This document shows positions 8,139 to 16,750 of a stretch of DNA of 47,493 bases, one piece after another. The translations under genes were made by a program, and so were the position numbers. The stretch's first letter is position 1; each line of letters starts with the position of its first letter. The stretch lies in assembly GCA_000438295.1 (NCBI GenBank), contig FR901067.1, forward strand, positions 1 to 47,493. Direction: 5' to 3'. The notes beneath the pieces were generated by a model, which was not told where the DNA came from, did no database searches, and worked only from the letters and a program-made list of their open reading frames with translations. This stretch comes from Clostridium sp. CAG:451. Lineage in GTDB: Bacteria; Bacillota_I; Bacilli_A; RF39; UBA660.

Positions 8139-9368
8139 ATGCAACTTATAACTAGTTTAGATATTGGTAATGAAGAAATAAAAGTTATTGTTGCTAGTGC
8201 TTTTGATAATAAATGTAATGTTTTAGCTTCTACCTCTATTAGAAGTTCGGGAATAAAGAAAAATACTATTTATAATGAGAAGAAACTACGAGAGTCGGTT
8301 AAACTAGCTATTTTAAAGACAGAAGAAAAAATAGGGATGAAAATTAAAGAAGTGATTCTACTTATTCCTTCTAATACGGCTAAGATGACAATTGAAACAG
8401 GACTAGTTGATATTAAAGATAATATCGTAAGAGGAAGTGATATCAAAAGAGTTTTAGCTGATGCTAAAAAAGATACTTTTGATGATACTAGGGAATTAGT
8501 TAGTGTTCTTCCTATTTCCTTTACCGTAGATGATAATATTAGTGTTAGTAATCCTATTGGGGAAGAAGGAAATAAACTATTTGTAAAAGCAGTAGTTTCT
8601 ACTAGTTTGAAAAGTGAGATATATCCTTTGATTAGTATAGTATCATCACTTGGTATATCAATTGTCGATATAGTACATAAGAGTCAAGCTGATTATTATA
8701 CAGTTTCTAATAATTCTCTTGATAGAAAACTAGGTTGTGTTATTAATATGGGTGGGGATGTTACTACTGTTTCTATCTTTAATAAAGGAATTATGATAAA
8801 AAATTCATATATACCTTTAGGAAGTAGTAGTGTAGATAAAGATATTTCTTTTGTTTATAAAGTAGATATTAAAACAGCTAGACATTTAAAAGAAACATTT
8901 GCTCTTGCTGTACCAAGGTATGCTGATAAATATGATAGTATTGATGTTGTAACTTTGGAAAACAAGAGTATAACAGTTACTCAAAGTGAGATAAGTAAAG
9001 TTATAGAATCAAGGTTAAATGAGATTTTAAAACTTGCAAAAAATGAAATAAATCGCTTAACAAAACGGGAAATAAGTTATATAATTGTAGTAGGTGGTAT
9101 TAGCGAGTTGGCTGGATTTAATTATATAGTAGAAGATGTTCTTTCCCGTAATGCAAGTTGTCTTGATATGCAACAGATGGGAGCAAGACATAATAAATAT
9201 ACAAGTGCCTTTGGAGCTATTAAATATTTTTATAAAAAATGTTTATTAACAGAAGAAGATATTTCTATGTTTCCACAGGATGTAGTAGAAACATTTTTAT
9301 CACCAAAGAAGAGAAACACAGGAAGCGAGAACATTGTTAGTAAGTTTTTGCACCATTTTTATGATTAA
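8139..9368 (+). CDS. ftsA: cell division protein FtsA
   Basis: 409 aa actin-like ATPase that tethers FtsZ to the membrane. The N-terminal phosphate-1 motif SLDIGNEEIKV, the central GCVINMGGDVTTVSIF (phosphate-2) and the IIVVGGISELAGF motif near the C-terminus mark the actin/Hsp70 fold with the FtsA-specific SHS2 (1C) insertion. The protein ends in a short amphipathic stretch (NIVSKFLHHFYD), as expected for the membrane-targeting helix. Ribosome binding site AGGGGTGATTAA precedes ATG 8139. ftsZ follows after 19 bases. Confidence 0.92.
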   Translation: MQLITSLDIGNEEIKVIVASAFDNKCNVLASTSIRSSGIKKNTIYNEKKLRESVKLAILKTEEKIGMKIKEVILLIPSNTAKMTIETGLVDIKDNIVRGSDIKRVLADAKKDTFDDTRELVSVLPISFTVDDNISVSNPIGEEGNKLFVKAVVSTSLKSEIYPLISIVSSLGISIVDIVHKSQADYYTVSNNSLDRKLGCVINMGGDVTTVSIFNKGIMIKNSYIPLGSSSVDKDISFVYKVDIKTARHLKETFALAVPRYADKYDSIDVVTLENKSITVTQSEISKVIESRLNEILKLAKNEINRLTKREISYIIVVGGISELAGFNYIVEDVLSRNASCLDMQQMGARHNKYTSAFGAIKYFYKKCLLTEEDISMFPQDVVETFLSPKKRNTGSENIVSKFLHHFYD

Positions 9369-9387
9369 CAGTTAAGGAGGAACGAAC

Positions 9388-10527
9388 ATGGGAAATGGAC
9401 TAGAAATGGATCAATTAGCGAAAATTAAAGTAATTGGTTTAGGTGGCGGTGGAGGAAACGCCGTTAATAGAATGGTTGAGTCTGGAGTAAAAGGCGTTGA
9501 ATTTATCGTTGCTAATACAGACTTACAAGTATTAAATAATTCAAAAGCAGATGTTAAGATACAGTTAGGAGCTAATCTTACTGATGGATTAGGAGCAGGA
9601 AGTAAACCAGATATTGGTCGTGAGGCTGCTCTTGAAAGTAAAAAAGAAATAGAAGATGCTTTAACTGGTGCTGATATGATTTTCATCACTTGTGGAATGG
9701 GTGGTGGAACTGGTACTGGTAGTGCTCCGGTTGTTGCAGAAATTGCTCAAGGCTTAGGAGCTTTAACAGTAGCTATTGTTACTAAACCATTTACTTTTGA
9801 AGGAAAGAAGAGAATGGATAATGCTTTAAGAGGCTTATCTGAACTTGAAAAGCACGTTGATACTTTAATCGTTATACCAAACGATAGATTAAGAGAAATT
9901 ATCGATAAGACTACACCAATGCTTGAAGCATTTAAAGAAGTAGATAATGTCTTAAGAAGAGGTGTTCAATCAATCTCAGATTTAATTGCTGTAGTTGGAC
10001 TTGTTAACCTTGACTTTGCTGATGTTCAATCAGTTATGAAAGATTCTGGTCATGCTATTATTGGTATCGGTATTGGTATGGGTGAAGATAGAGCTATAGA
10101 AGCTGCTCAACAAGCTGTATCTAGTCCGTTACTAGAAACTAGTATATCAGGAGCAACGGATGCAATTATTAATATAACTGGTGGTGTTAACCTAACTTTA
10201 TTTGAAGCTGAACAAGCAGCAGAAGTAGTAAGAGCAGCATCAGGAACTGATATTAATACTATCTTTGGTTCTGTTATCAATGAAAATTTATCAGATGAAG
10301 TAATTGTTACTGTAATTGCTACTGGATTTGATAAGAAAACTAGAGAAGAAACTCAAAAACCAGTATTTTCTAATGTTCAACCTACAAGACGTAGTAGAGG
10401 AGAAGAGATGGGGTATGGTTCACCACTTCCAAGAATTGATACATCAACAGATGATGACGATGATGATGGAGAAGTTTTAGGTAGTGACTATGATTTACCT
10501 CCATTCTTAAGAGATAAAAACTTTTAG
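9388..10527 (+). CDS. ftsZ: cell division GTPase FtsZ
   Basis: 379 aa tubulin homologue that forms the Z ring. GTP-binding motif GGGTGTG is at 105-111; the T7 loop and GTPase core are full length. An acidic linker with six consecutive Asp residues leads to the conserved C-terminal peptide DLPPFLRDKNF, the docking site for FtsA and other partners. AAGGAGGAACG gives an excellent ribosome binding site. Codons here are less AT-biased than in neighbouring genes, as usual for highly expressed genes. A strong terminator follows. Confidence 0.98.
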   Translation: MGNGLEMDQLAKIKVIGLGGGGGNAVNRMVESGVKGVEFIVANTDLQVLNNSKADVKIQLGANLTDGLGAGSKPDIGREAALESKKEIEDALTGADMIFITCGMGGGTGTGSAPVVAEIAQGLGALTVAIVTKPFTFEGKKRMDNALRGLSELEKHVDTLIVIPNDRLREIIDKTTPMLEAFKEVDNVLRRGVQSISDLIAVVGLVNLDFADVQSVMKDSGHAIIGIGIGMGEDRAIEAAQQAVSSPLLETSISGATDAIINITGGVNLTLFEAEQAAEVVRAASGTDINTIFGSVINENLSDEVIVTVIATGFDKKTREETQKPVFSNVQPTRRSRGEEMGYGSPLPRIDTSTDDDDDDGEVLGSDYDLPPFLRDKNF

Positions 10528-10560
10528 AAAAAACATATCAAAAAAAGATATGTTTTTTTG
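10528..10560 (+). terminator. intrinsic terminator of the division cluster
   Basis: AAAAAACATATC (10528-10539), a 7-base A loop, and GATATGTTTTTT (10547-10558) form a 12-bp stem ending in a T run. It starts directly after the ftsZ stop. Confidence 0.9.
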
Positions 10561-10568
10561 AAAAACTA

Positions 10569-10597
10569 TTGACGAACATACTTTCTATATATATAAT
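10569..10597 (+). promoter_or_regulatory. sigma-A promoter of priA
   Basis: TTGACG at 10569-10574, a 17-base spacer, TATAAT at 10592-10597. Near-consensus, 24 bases before priA. Confidence 0.85.
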
Positions 10598-10620
10598 AGA
10601 TAAACGAAGGGAGAAAAAAT

Positions 10621-12780
10621 ATGGTAGCACTTGTTCTAGTAGAAGTTATGAGTAGGACTGTTGATAAGACATTTTCTTATAATATACCTAAAGGGTTAAT
10701 AGATGATGTAGCAGTTGGTAAACGAGTAGTTGTTCCTTTTGGAAGAAAACAAGTAGAAGGATTTGTCTTAGAAATAGTTGATGATATTACTAGTGATTAT
10801 CAACTAAAAGATATAATTAGTGTAAATAATGATATAGTTTTAACTGAAGAATTGTTAAGCCTTGGTAGAGCAGTTAGTTATAGTACTTTAGCTCCTTTAA
10901 TAAGTTGCTATCAAGCCATGCTTCCTAAGGCTTTAAAAATTAAGCAGAAGAAGGAGATAACTAAGAAGTATGATACTTATTATAAAGTTATTGATAATAG
11001 CTTTAAGTTAAGTGATAAACAGGCAGAAATAGTTAATATAATTAAAGATAAAACAGTAAGTGAAAAAGAACTAGTAAATATAAAAAAGATAAGTAAAGCA
11101 AGACTTAATCTTTTAGTAGAAAAGAAAGTTTTAGCTAAAGAGTTAAGAGAAAGTTACCGGTTAGAACATAATGATATAAGTGAAGAAAAGAATAAGTTAA
11201 CACCACTTCAAGAAAAAGTCGTTAAAGAAATTATTGATAGTAAGGATACTGTTTATTTACTACATGGAGTAACTGGTAGTGGAAAGACTGAAGTTTATAT
11301 GGCTTTAATTGAAGAAGGTATAAAAAGAGGCAAACAAAGTATTGTTTTAGTACCGGAGATATCACTAACACCTCAGACTTTAGCTCGTTTTGAGAAAAGA
11401 TTTGGTAAAAGAGTAGCTGTTTTTCATAGTGCTTTATCAGAAGGAGAAAAGTATGATGAGTATAGAAGAGTAGCAAGGGGAGAAGTAAATGTAATAGTAG
11501 GGACTAGAAGTGCTATTTTTGCTCCACTAAAAGATATATCTTATATAATTATGGATGAAGAACATAGTGACTCTTATAAGCAGGAGAATAGTCCTCGATA
11601 TGATACTAAGATGGTTGCTTTAGAAAGATGTAAATATCATAAAGCTAAGTTAATACTTGGTAGTGCTACTCCTACACTAGAAAGCTATGCTAGGGCTTTA
11701 AAAGGTGTCTATCACTTAGTAAATCTTAGGGAAAGAGTAGGAGGTAGGAGTCTACCTAAAGTAGAGTTTGTTGATATGAATAAAGCTCTAGCTACAGCAA
11801 AGGGACATTTTTCTCTAGAATTAATTAAAAGAATAGAAGAAACTTTAAGAAGAGGGGAACAAGTGATTCTTTTACTAAATAGAAGAGGTTATTCTTCCGT
11901 TTTGTCTTGTAAGAATTGTGGCTATGTTATGAAGTGCCCTAACTGTGATATATCCTTAACTTATCATAAGACTAATAATATGTTAAGATGTCACTATTGT
12001 GGTTATGCTACTAATTATCCAAAAGTTTGTCCTGAATGTAAGGAAGAAGCTCTAAGAGACTTGGGAGTTGGAACGGAAAAAATAGAAGAAGAAGTTAAAT
12101 CACTCTTTGGTAATAGTAAGGTTTTACGAATGGATGTTGATACTACTAGTAAGAAAAATGCTCATCAAAAGATAATAGAAAGCTTTGGTAAGGGAGAAGC
12201 TAATATCTTAATTGGTACCCAAATGGTTGCTAAAGGACTCAATTTTCCTAATGTCACTCTAGTAGGTGTACTTAATACTGATACATCACTTATGATACCA
12301 GACTTTAGGAGTAGTGAAGCTACTTTTGATTTATTAAGCCAAGTAGCAGGAAGAAGTGGTAGAGCTAAAGAGGGACTGGTGGTTTTTCAAACTTATAATA
12401 AGGATCACTATGCTATAAGTTGTGCTAGTAACCATGACTATTTAACTTTTTATAAAGAAGAAATGGCAATTAGGAAAATGATGAAATATCCCCCATATTA
12501 TTACTTGGTATTAGTTAAGATTAGTGGTAAAGATGAAAATAGTTGCCTAAAAGAAGCGGTAAGATGTGAAAAAGTCTTAAAGAAATATTTAGATAAGACT
12601 ATTCTCTTAGGACCTACTAAAGCGATGATTTTTAAAAAGATGAATATTTATACTTACCAAATAATTTTGAAATATCAGTATCAAGATAACCTATATGAAA
12701 TACTTGATAAGCTTCTAAATTACTACGCAACTAAGAAGATAGTAGAAGTATCAGTTACCTTTAATCCAGTTCACTTATAG
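10621..12780 (+). CDS. priA: primosomal helicase PriA
   Basis: 719 aa superfamily-2 3'-5' helicase that reloads the replisome at stalled forks. N-terminal fork-binding domain (1 to about 105), a winged-helix region, Walker A GVTGSGKT at 216-223, DEEH box at 312-315, and helicase motif GSATPTLES near 347-355. Eight cysteines for two zinc ions lie at 430, 433, 439, 442, 457, 460, 470 and 473, all present. Somewhat shorter than the Bacillus protein. Own promoter and ribosome binding site GGGAGAAA. Normally coaBC/rpoZ or def/fmt neighbours are expected; here it stands next to a sigma factor. Confidence 0.96.
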   Translation: MVALVLVEVMSRTVDKTFSYNIPKGLIDDVAVGKRVVVPFGRKQVEGFVLEIVDDITSDYQLKDIISVNNDIVLTEELLSLGRAVSYSTLAPLISCYQAMLPKALKIKQKKEITKKYDTYYKVIDNSFKLSDKQAEIVNIIKDKTVSEKELVNIKKISKARLNLLVEKKVLAKELRESYRLEHNDISEEKNKLTPLQEKVVKEIIDSKDTVYLLHGVTGSGKTEVYMALIEEGIKRGKQSIVLVPEISLTPQTLARFEKRFGKRVAVFHSALSEGEKYDEYRRVARGEVNVIVGTRSAIFAPLKDISYIIMDEEHSDSYKQENSPRYDTKMVALERCKYHKAKLILGSATPTLESYARALKGVYHLVNLRERVGGRSLPKVEFVDMNKALATAKGHFSLELIKRIEETLRRGEQVILLLNRRGYSSVLSCKNCGYVMKCPNCDISLTYHKTNNMLRCHYCGYATNYPKVCPECKEEALRDLGVGTEKIEEEVKSLFGNSKVLRMDVDTTSKKNAHQKIIESFGKGEANILIGTQMVAKGLNFPNVTLVGVLNTDTSLMIPDFRSSEATFDLLSQVAGRSGRAKEGLVVFQTYNKDHYAISCASNHDYLTFYKEEMAIRKMMKYPPYYYLVLVKISGKDENSCLKEAVRCEKVLKKYLDKTILLGPTKAMIFKKMNIYTYQIILKYQYQDNLYEILDKLLNYYATKKIVEVSVTFNPVHL

Positions 12781-12822
12781 TATTTTTAGACAATTTTAAA
12801 CATATTATTTAGTGGTGATAAA

Positions 12823-13530
12823 ATGTTATTTCAACTATTTAATAGTTTAAGAGGTTTCTTTACTTTTACAGCAAGTTATTCTAATCAAGTCTTTAAAGAA
12901 CCCTTATCAAAAGAAGAGGAAGAAGAAAAGATTAAGAAGATGCAAGAAGGAGATATAACGGCTAGAAATGACTTAATTGAACATAATCTAAGATTAGTCG
13001 CTCATATTGTTAAGAAGTTTGATTATAAAAATGTTGATCAAGATGACTTAATTAGTATTGGTACAATTGGTCTTATAAAAGGAGTCGATAGTTTCCTTAC
13101 TAGTAAAGGAAATAGACTAACTACTTATTGTGCAAAATGTATTCAAAACGAAATTCTTATGTACTTTAGAGCTAATAATAAAAATAATAAAAATATTTCG
13201 CTTAATGAACCAGTTGGCTTTGATAAAGAGGGTAATGAAATATCGATACTTGATATTTTAAAAGCTCCAAAGCCTGACTTTGTAGAGGAAATAAGTAAAA
13301 AAGATAATGTCTTACTATTAAACGATTATTTAGAAGTATTAACAGATAGAGAAAAAGATATTATTGAAAAAAGATATGGTTTATATGGAACAGTACCATT
13401 AACCCAAAAGAAAATAGCTAGTAATATGAAAATATCAAGAAGCTATGTATCAAGAATTGAAAAAAGAGCTTTGACTAAAATACTTAGAGAGTTTATTAAA
13501 AATAATCATTATGAAGAATTAGATAAATAA
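12823..13530 (+). CDS. sigK: sporulation-type RNA polymerase sigma factor, pro-sigma-K-like
   Basis: 235 aa. The line from LIEHNLRLVAHIVKKF through DLISIGTIGLIKGVDSF, TTYCAKCIQNEILMYFR, VGFDKEGNEISILDIL to the C-terminal ISRSYVSRIEKRALTK matches sigma-K/sigma-E closely. The N-terminus is hydrophobic (MLFQLFNSLRGFFTF) and then runs into SNQVFKEPLS, resembling the cleaved pro-peptide of Bacillus pro-sigma-K just before its FPQPLS. In Bacillus this factor acts late in the mother cell after cleavage by SpoIVFB. The gene is continuous, not split by a skin element. Ribosome binding site GTGGTGAT precedes ATG 12823. No other sporulation gene is in this window, so sigma-K versus a re-purposed relative is open. 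Confidence 0.82.
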   Translation: MLFQLFNSLRGFFTFTASYSNQVFKEPLSKEEEEEKIKKMQEGDITARNDLIEHNLRLVAHIVKKFDYKNVDQDDLISIGTIGLIKGVDSFLTSKGNRLTTYCAKCIQNEILMYFRANNKNNKNISLNEPVGFDKEGNEISILDILKAPKPDFVEEISKKDNVLLLNDYLEVLTDREKDIIEKRYGLYGTVPLTQKKIASNMKISRSYVSRIEKRALTKILREFIKNNHYEELDK

Positions 13531-13550
13531 TTTTCTTTTTCTTTTTTTAA

Positions 13551-13559
13551 TGTTATACT
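13551..13559 (+). promoter_or_regulatory. extended -10 promoter of the unknown gene at 13585
   Basis: TGTTATACT fits the TGn-extended -10 with no clear -35, 25 bases before the start codon. Confidence 0.5.
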
Positions 13560-13584
13560 AATATTAAATTTCAGGAGGACATAT

Positions 13585-14688
13585 ATGAGTATTAAAGAAT
13601 ATTTATTAAACTTAAAGGAAAAATTGGGTTTTTTTAAAAAAGAAGAAGAACCAAAAGAGAAAGAAATATCAAAGAAAAGTTATACATTAGAGGAGTTGCC
13701 TCAAAAAAAGATTGATGACTTTTTAAGCTGGTATGCTACTGTTTTGCCTAGTTGGAATGAGAAAATTAAAGTAGAAGAAGAAATTAAGTCTATGCAGAAT
13801 TTTATCGAAAAAGTAGCTGTTTGGTATGAACTTAGATATCCAAATTTTGCTATATCTGGTAAGACCGATGGACTCGTAAATGATTGGGTGTCTAATTTAA
13901 CCATGTTTGAAGACAATCCTTACATTAAGGACTTATTAGGTGAAGATTCTATTGTAAATGATTTAGATTGGAGTGAGTTTTATAATACTAAAGCATTTAT
14001 TAATAATTTGTGTTTTAAAGAAAGAGAATATTTTGTAAGACCTAGCTATGAAAAATACATTTTAATTAATGGATATCATCTTGAACTTAGTAAAAATGGT
14101 AGAGTACTTTCCTTTGCAGGGTTAAAACAATATGGATTGAAAAGTAAAGAAGTGAATGGTAAAGATGTAAAAGAAGTAGTTACATTGCTAAAAGAAAAAG
14201 AGATTATTCCACCCACTGGTAATGAAATTGATAAAGAAATTCAAATATATGAAGGTAAAAAAGAAAGAAAAGAAAAAATGCTTGATGCTATAATGTATAG
14301 AATAATTGAAAGAGGGGATACCTATTCAATAGGAGCTAGGCGAGGATTACTTTTTGCTAAAGAATTTAAATTAGACTTATTAATTCCTATAACATATGAA
14401 ATTGTTTTAGGCAATGATCGATATATTGATGTTTTCTTAAGAGAAGCTAATAAAGATGAAGAAGTAAGAGAACCTCTTAAATTCTTAGTACCACTTTTTA
14501 ACCCAAAATATAGTGAAAAAGATATAGAAAAAATGTTAATGACCAAGGAAGAAAAAGAACAAGAAAAACAACTAAGACAAAGGTTAGTAAATATTTTAGC
14601 AACAAAAGCAGGCAATGATGAAACAAAAGAAGATGTAAAAGTATTAAGAATTCAAAGAAAATTAAATAAAAGTAGAAACAGTCATTAA
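13585..14688 (+). CDS. uncharacterised soluble protein
   Basis: 367 aa; I do not recognise it. A highly charged N-terminus (about 1-40, Lys/Glu-rich) precedes a Trp- and Tyr-rich domain (about 45-125, with FLSWYATVLPSWNEK), then mixed segments and a charged helical C-terminus from about 320. No signal peptide or membrane helix is visible. A near-perfect ribosome binding site (AGGAGG) and its own extended -10 and terminator make it a single-gene unit. The segment SIGARRGLLFAKEFKLDLLIPI near 255 is the most orderly part. It follows the sigma-K-like gene, but nothing shows that it belongs to the same pathway. Confidence 0.6.
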   Translation: MSIKEYLLNLKEKLGFFKKEEEPKEKEISKKSYTLEELPQKKIDDFLSWYATVLPSWNEKIKVEEEIKSMQNFIEKVAVWYELRYPNFAISGKTDGLVNDWVSNLTMFEDNPYIKDLLGEDSIVNDLDWSEFYNTKAFINNLCFKEREYFVRPSYEKYILINGYHLELSKNGRVLSFAGLKQYGLKSKEVNGKDVKEVVTLLKEKEIIPPTGNEIDKEIQIYEGKKERKEKMLDAIMYRIIERGDTYSIGARRGLLFAKEFKLDLLIPITYEIVLGNDRYIDVFLREANKDEEVREPLKFLVPLFNPKYSEKDIEKMLMTKEEKEQEKQLRQRLVNILATKAGNDETKEDVKVLRIQRKLNKSRNSH

Positions 14689-14718
14689 ATTGCTTACCTA
14701 GTTAGGCAATTTTTTTCT
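14687..14718 (+). terminator. intrinsic terminator
   Basis: AAATTGC (14687-14693) pairs with GCAATTT (14706-14712), extended inward by three pairs, and is followed by a T run. It overlaps the preceding stop codon. Confidence 0.8.
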
Positions 14719-14740
14719 TGGTTTAAAACCTAAGTTCTTG

Positions 14741-14749
14741 TGGTATAAT
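14741..14749 (+). promoter_or_regulatory. possible extended -10, first promoter of the deacetylase gene
   Basis: TGGTATAAT is an extended -10 (TGn-TATAAT) lying 68 bases ahead of the deacetylase start. No good -35 accompanies it. Confidence 0.4.
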
Positions 14750-14766
14750 AACTAGTGAAGTTTATG

Positions 14767-14795
14767 TTTAAAAAAAATAATTGCTATGTTATAAT
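14767..14795 (+). promoter_or_regulatory. sigma-A promoter of the deacetylase gene
   Basis: TTTAAA at 14767-14772, a 17-base spacer, TATAAT at 14790-14795, 22 bases before the start codon. Confidence 0.6.
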
Positions 14796-14817
14796 ATAGT
14801 AACTGAAAAGAGGCACT

Positions 14818-16215
14818 ATGGAAAAAGTAGATAAATTAAATAAACGAAAAATTGGTCTTGTTTTTCTTATCATGTTAGTAGTTATATTGCTTATCTTTTT
14901 TTTATTGATTCCAAGAATCAGTTTGAAAGGTAAAACAACTATTATGTTAAATATTAATAGTGAGTATAAAGAACCGGGTTATCATGCTAGTTATTTATTT
15001 GATAACCTAACTGATAAGGTAAAAATATCAGGAAAGGTTAATAACAAGAAAGATGGAGTATATTATCTAACTTATAAAGTAAAAGGACCATTTATTACAG
15101 TTAGTACTAAAAGAAAAGTAGAAGTTAAAGATATAGAAAGACCTGTTATTACCTTAGAAGGGGGTAATGAAACTTATATCTGTCCTAATAGTAAATATAA
15201 AGAATTGGGATATAAAGCTAGTGATAATATAGATGGAGATTTAACTAAGAAGGTGAAGATAACTGAAAAAGAAAATGAAGTTACTTATGAAGTAGAAGAT
15301 AAAGCTCATAATAAGACTAGTGTTACTAGAAAGATTCAAGTAGGAGATAAGAGGAAACCTACAATAGAGTTAACTGGTGGTGATATAGTCTTTTCCTATA
15401 TAGGAGAAGCTTATGTAGAACCAGGCTATAAAGCTACTGATAATTGCGATGGTGATATAACAGGTATGGTTATAACTAGTGGTAGTGTTGATATTAATAA
15501 TAGTAATGATCAAGTACTAACTTATACAGTAGAAGATAAAGCTCATAATAAGACTGAAGCTAAAAGAACTATAAAAATGGTAAGAAGAGATAGTCCTGGT
15601 ACTATTTACTTAACCTTTGATGATGGACCTAATTATGGAACTACTAATGTTATTCTAGATATCTTAAAAGAAGAAAATGTAAAAGCTACTTTCTTTGTGA
15701 CGGGTAAAGGACCAGATGAATTAATTAAAAGAGAATATGATGAAGGACATACTGTTGCTTTGCATACCTTCTCTCATAATTATCAAACCGTCTATCAATC
15801 AGTAGATGCTTATTTTAATGACTTAACTAAAGTCCATGATAGGGTAGCATCCATTACTGGTTATGATAGTAGAATTATTAGATTCCCAGGAGGTAGTAGT
15901 AATACTATTAGTAGACACTATCAAGAAGGAATAATGACTACCTTAACTAAAGAAGTTATAGAAAAAGGCTATTACTATTATGACTGGAATATATCTAGTG
16001 GTGATGCTGGTGAATATAAAGACTCAAGAAGTATCATAAATCAAGTTACTAGAAACTTATCAAAAGAGAGAACTAATATGGTATTAATGCATGATATAAA
16101 AACATATACAAGAGATGCTTTAAGAGAAATTATTAAATATGGTAAGGAAAATGGTTATCACTTTGATAAGATAACACCAGGAACTAAAATGATAAGACAA
16201 AAAGTTAATAATTAG
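14818..16215 (+). CDS. membrane-anchored polysaccharide deacetylase with Ig-like repeats (PgdA-like)
   Basis: 465 aa. Membrane anchor at about 12-31, then three related Ig-like DUF5011-type domains (about 38-103, 108-175, 181-254), then a NodB deacetylase domain. NodB motifs are intact: TFDDGP (266-271), HTFSH with both metal histidines (316-320), RFPGGSS (355-361), DW (389-390) and LMHD (423-426). Such enzymes remove acetyl groups from GlcNAc in peptidoglycan and so protect against lysozyme; that is the likeliest role. Domains 2 and 3 share an exact 28-base repeat, a sign of internal duplication. yqeG follows after 10 bases, so read-through into the essential downstream operon is likely. Confidence 0.9.
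   Translation: MEKVDKLNKRKIGLVFLIMLVVILLIFFLLIPRISLKGKTTIMLNINSEYKEPGYHASYLFDNLTDKVKISGKVNNKKDGVYYLTYKVKGPFITVSTKRKVEVKDIERPVITLEGGNETYICPNSKYKELGYKASDNIDGDLTKKVKITEKENEVTYEVEDKAHNKTSVTRKIQVGDKRKPTIELTGGDIVFSYIGEAYVEPGYKATDNCDGDITGMVITSGSVDINNSNDQVLTYTVEDKAHNKTEAKRTIKMVRRDSPGTIYLTFDDGPNYGTTNVILDILKEENVKATFFVTGKGPDELIKREYDEGHTVALHTFSHNYQTVYQSVDAYFNDLTKVHDRVASITGYDSRIIRFPGGSSNTISRHYQEGIMTTLTKEVIEKGYYYYDWNISSGDAGEYKDSRSIINQVTRNLSKERTNMVLMHDIKTYTRDALREIIKYGKENGYHFDKITPGTKMIRQKVNN
15291..15555 (+). repeat. 28-base direct repeat inside the deacetylase gene
   Basis: Bases 15291-15318 and 15528-15555 are identical; they encode VEDKAHNKT at equivalent places in Ig-like domains 2 and 3. The offset of 237 bases (79 codons) keeps frame, so domain gain or loss by recombination is possible. 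Confidence 0.85.
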
Positions 16216-16225
16216 AGGAGATGCT

Positions 16226-16750
16226 ATGAAAAAGTATTATAAACCTAATATTTATATTAAAGATATTTATCAAATACCTATTGCTAAACTAAAAAAAGAC
16301 GGAATAAAAGCTTTAGTCTTTGATCTTGATAATACTATTGCTATGACAAGTGAAAAGTACCCAAATGATAAAGTAGTTAAATACTTTAAGAACTTAAAAA
16401 AAGACTTTACCTTATTTATTCTTTCTAATAGTCCTAGAAAAAGAGTTAAACCATTTGGTGATAAATTAGAAGTTAAATATTATTATTTATCCTTAAAACC
16501 AAGTACTAGAAATATGAGAAGACTTCTTAGAGAAAATAATCTAGCTAAGGAAGATATAGTCTTAATAGGTGATCAATATATGACTGATATGTTATTAGCT
16601 AAAAAATTAAAGATAAAAACAATACTAGTAGATCCAATATCTAATAAAGAATTTAAAATAACTAGTATTAATAGATTTCTAGAGAGAAGAATACTAAAAA
16701 GACTAGCTGAAGATAAAATATTAGAGAAAGGAAAATATTATCATGAATGA
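16226..16750 (+). CDS. yqeG: HAD-superfamily phosphatase YqeG
   Basis: 174 aa HAD class III phosphatase. Motif I FDLDNT (D33 and D35), motif II ILSNSPRKR near 69-77, and motif III/IV GDQYMTD near 118-124 are all present. YqeG always accompanies the ribosome-assembly GTPase YqeH; its substrate is not established. AGAGGAGATG gives the ribosome binding site. It overlaps yqeH by 8 bases. Confidence 0.92.
   Translation: MKKYYKPNIYIKDIYQIPIAKLKKDGIKALVFDLDNTIAMTSEKYPNDKVVKYFKNLKKDFTLFILSNSPRKRVKPFGDKLEVKYYYLSLKPSTRNMRRLLRENNLAKEDIVLIGDQYMTDMLLAKKLKIKTILVDPISNKEFKITSINRFLERRILKRLAEDKILEKGKYYHE

Noticed and set aside
9411..9689. 92-codon antisense frame within ftsZ
   Set aside because: It mirrors the conserved GTPase core of ftsZ and is proline-rich from reading Gly-rich codons backwards; no ribosome binding site.
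12823..13530. skin-type element splitting sigK
   Set aside because: The coding frame is continuous from start to region 4.
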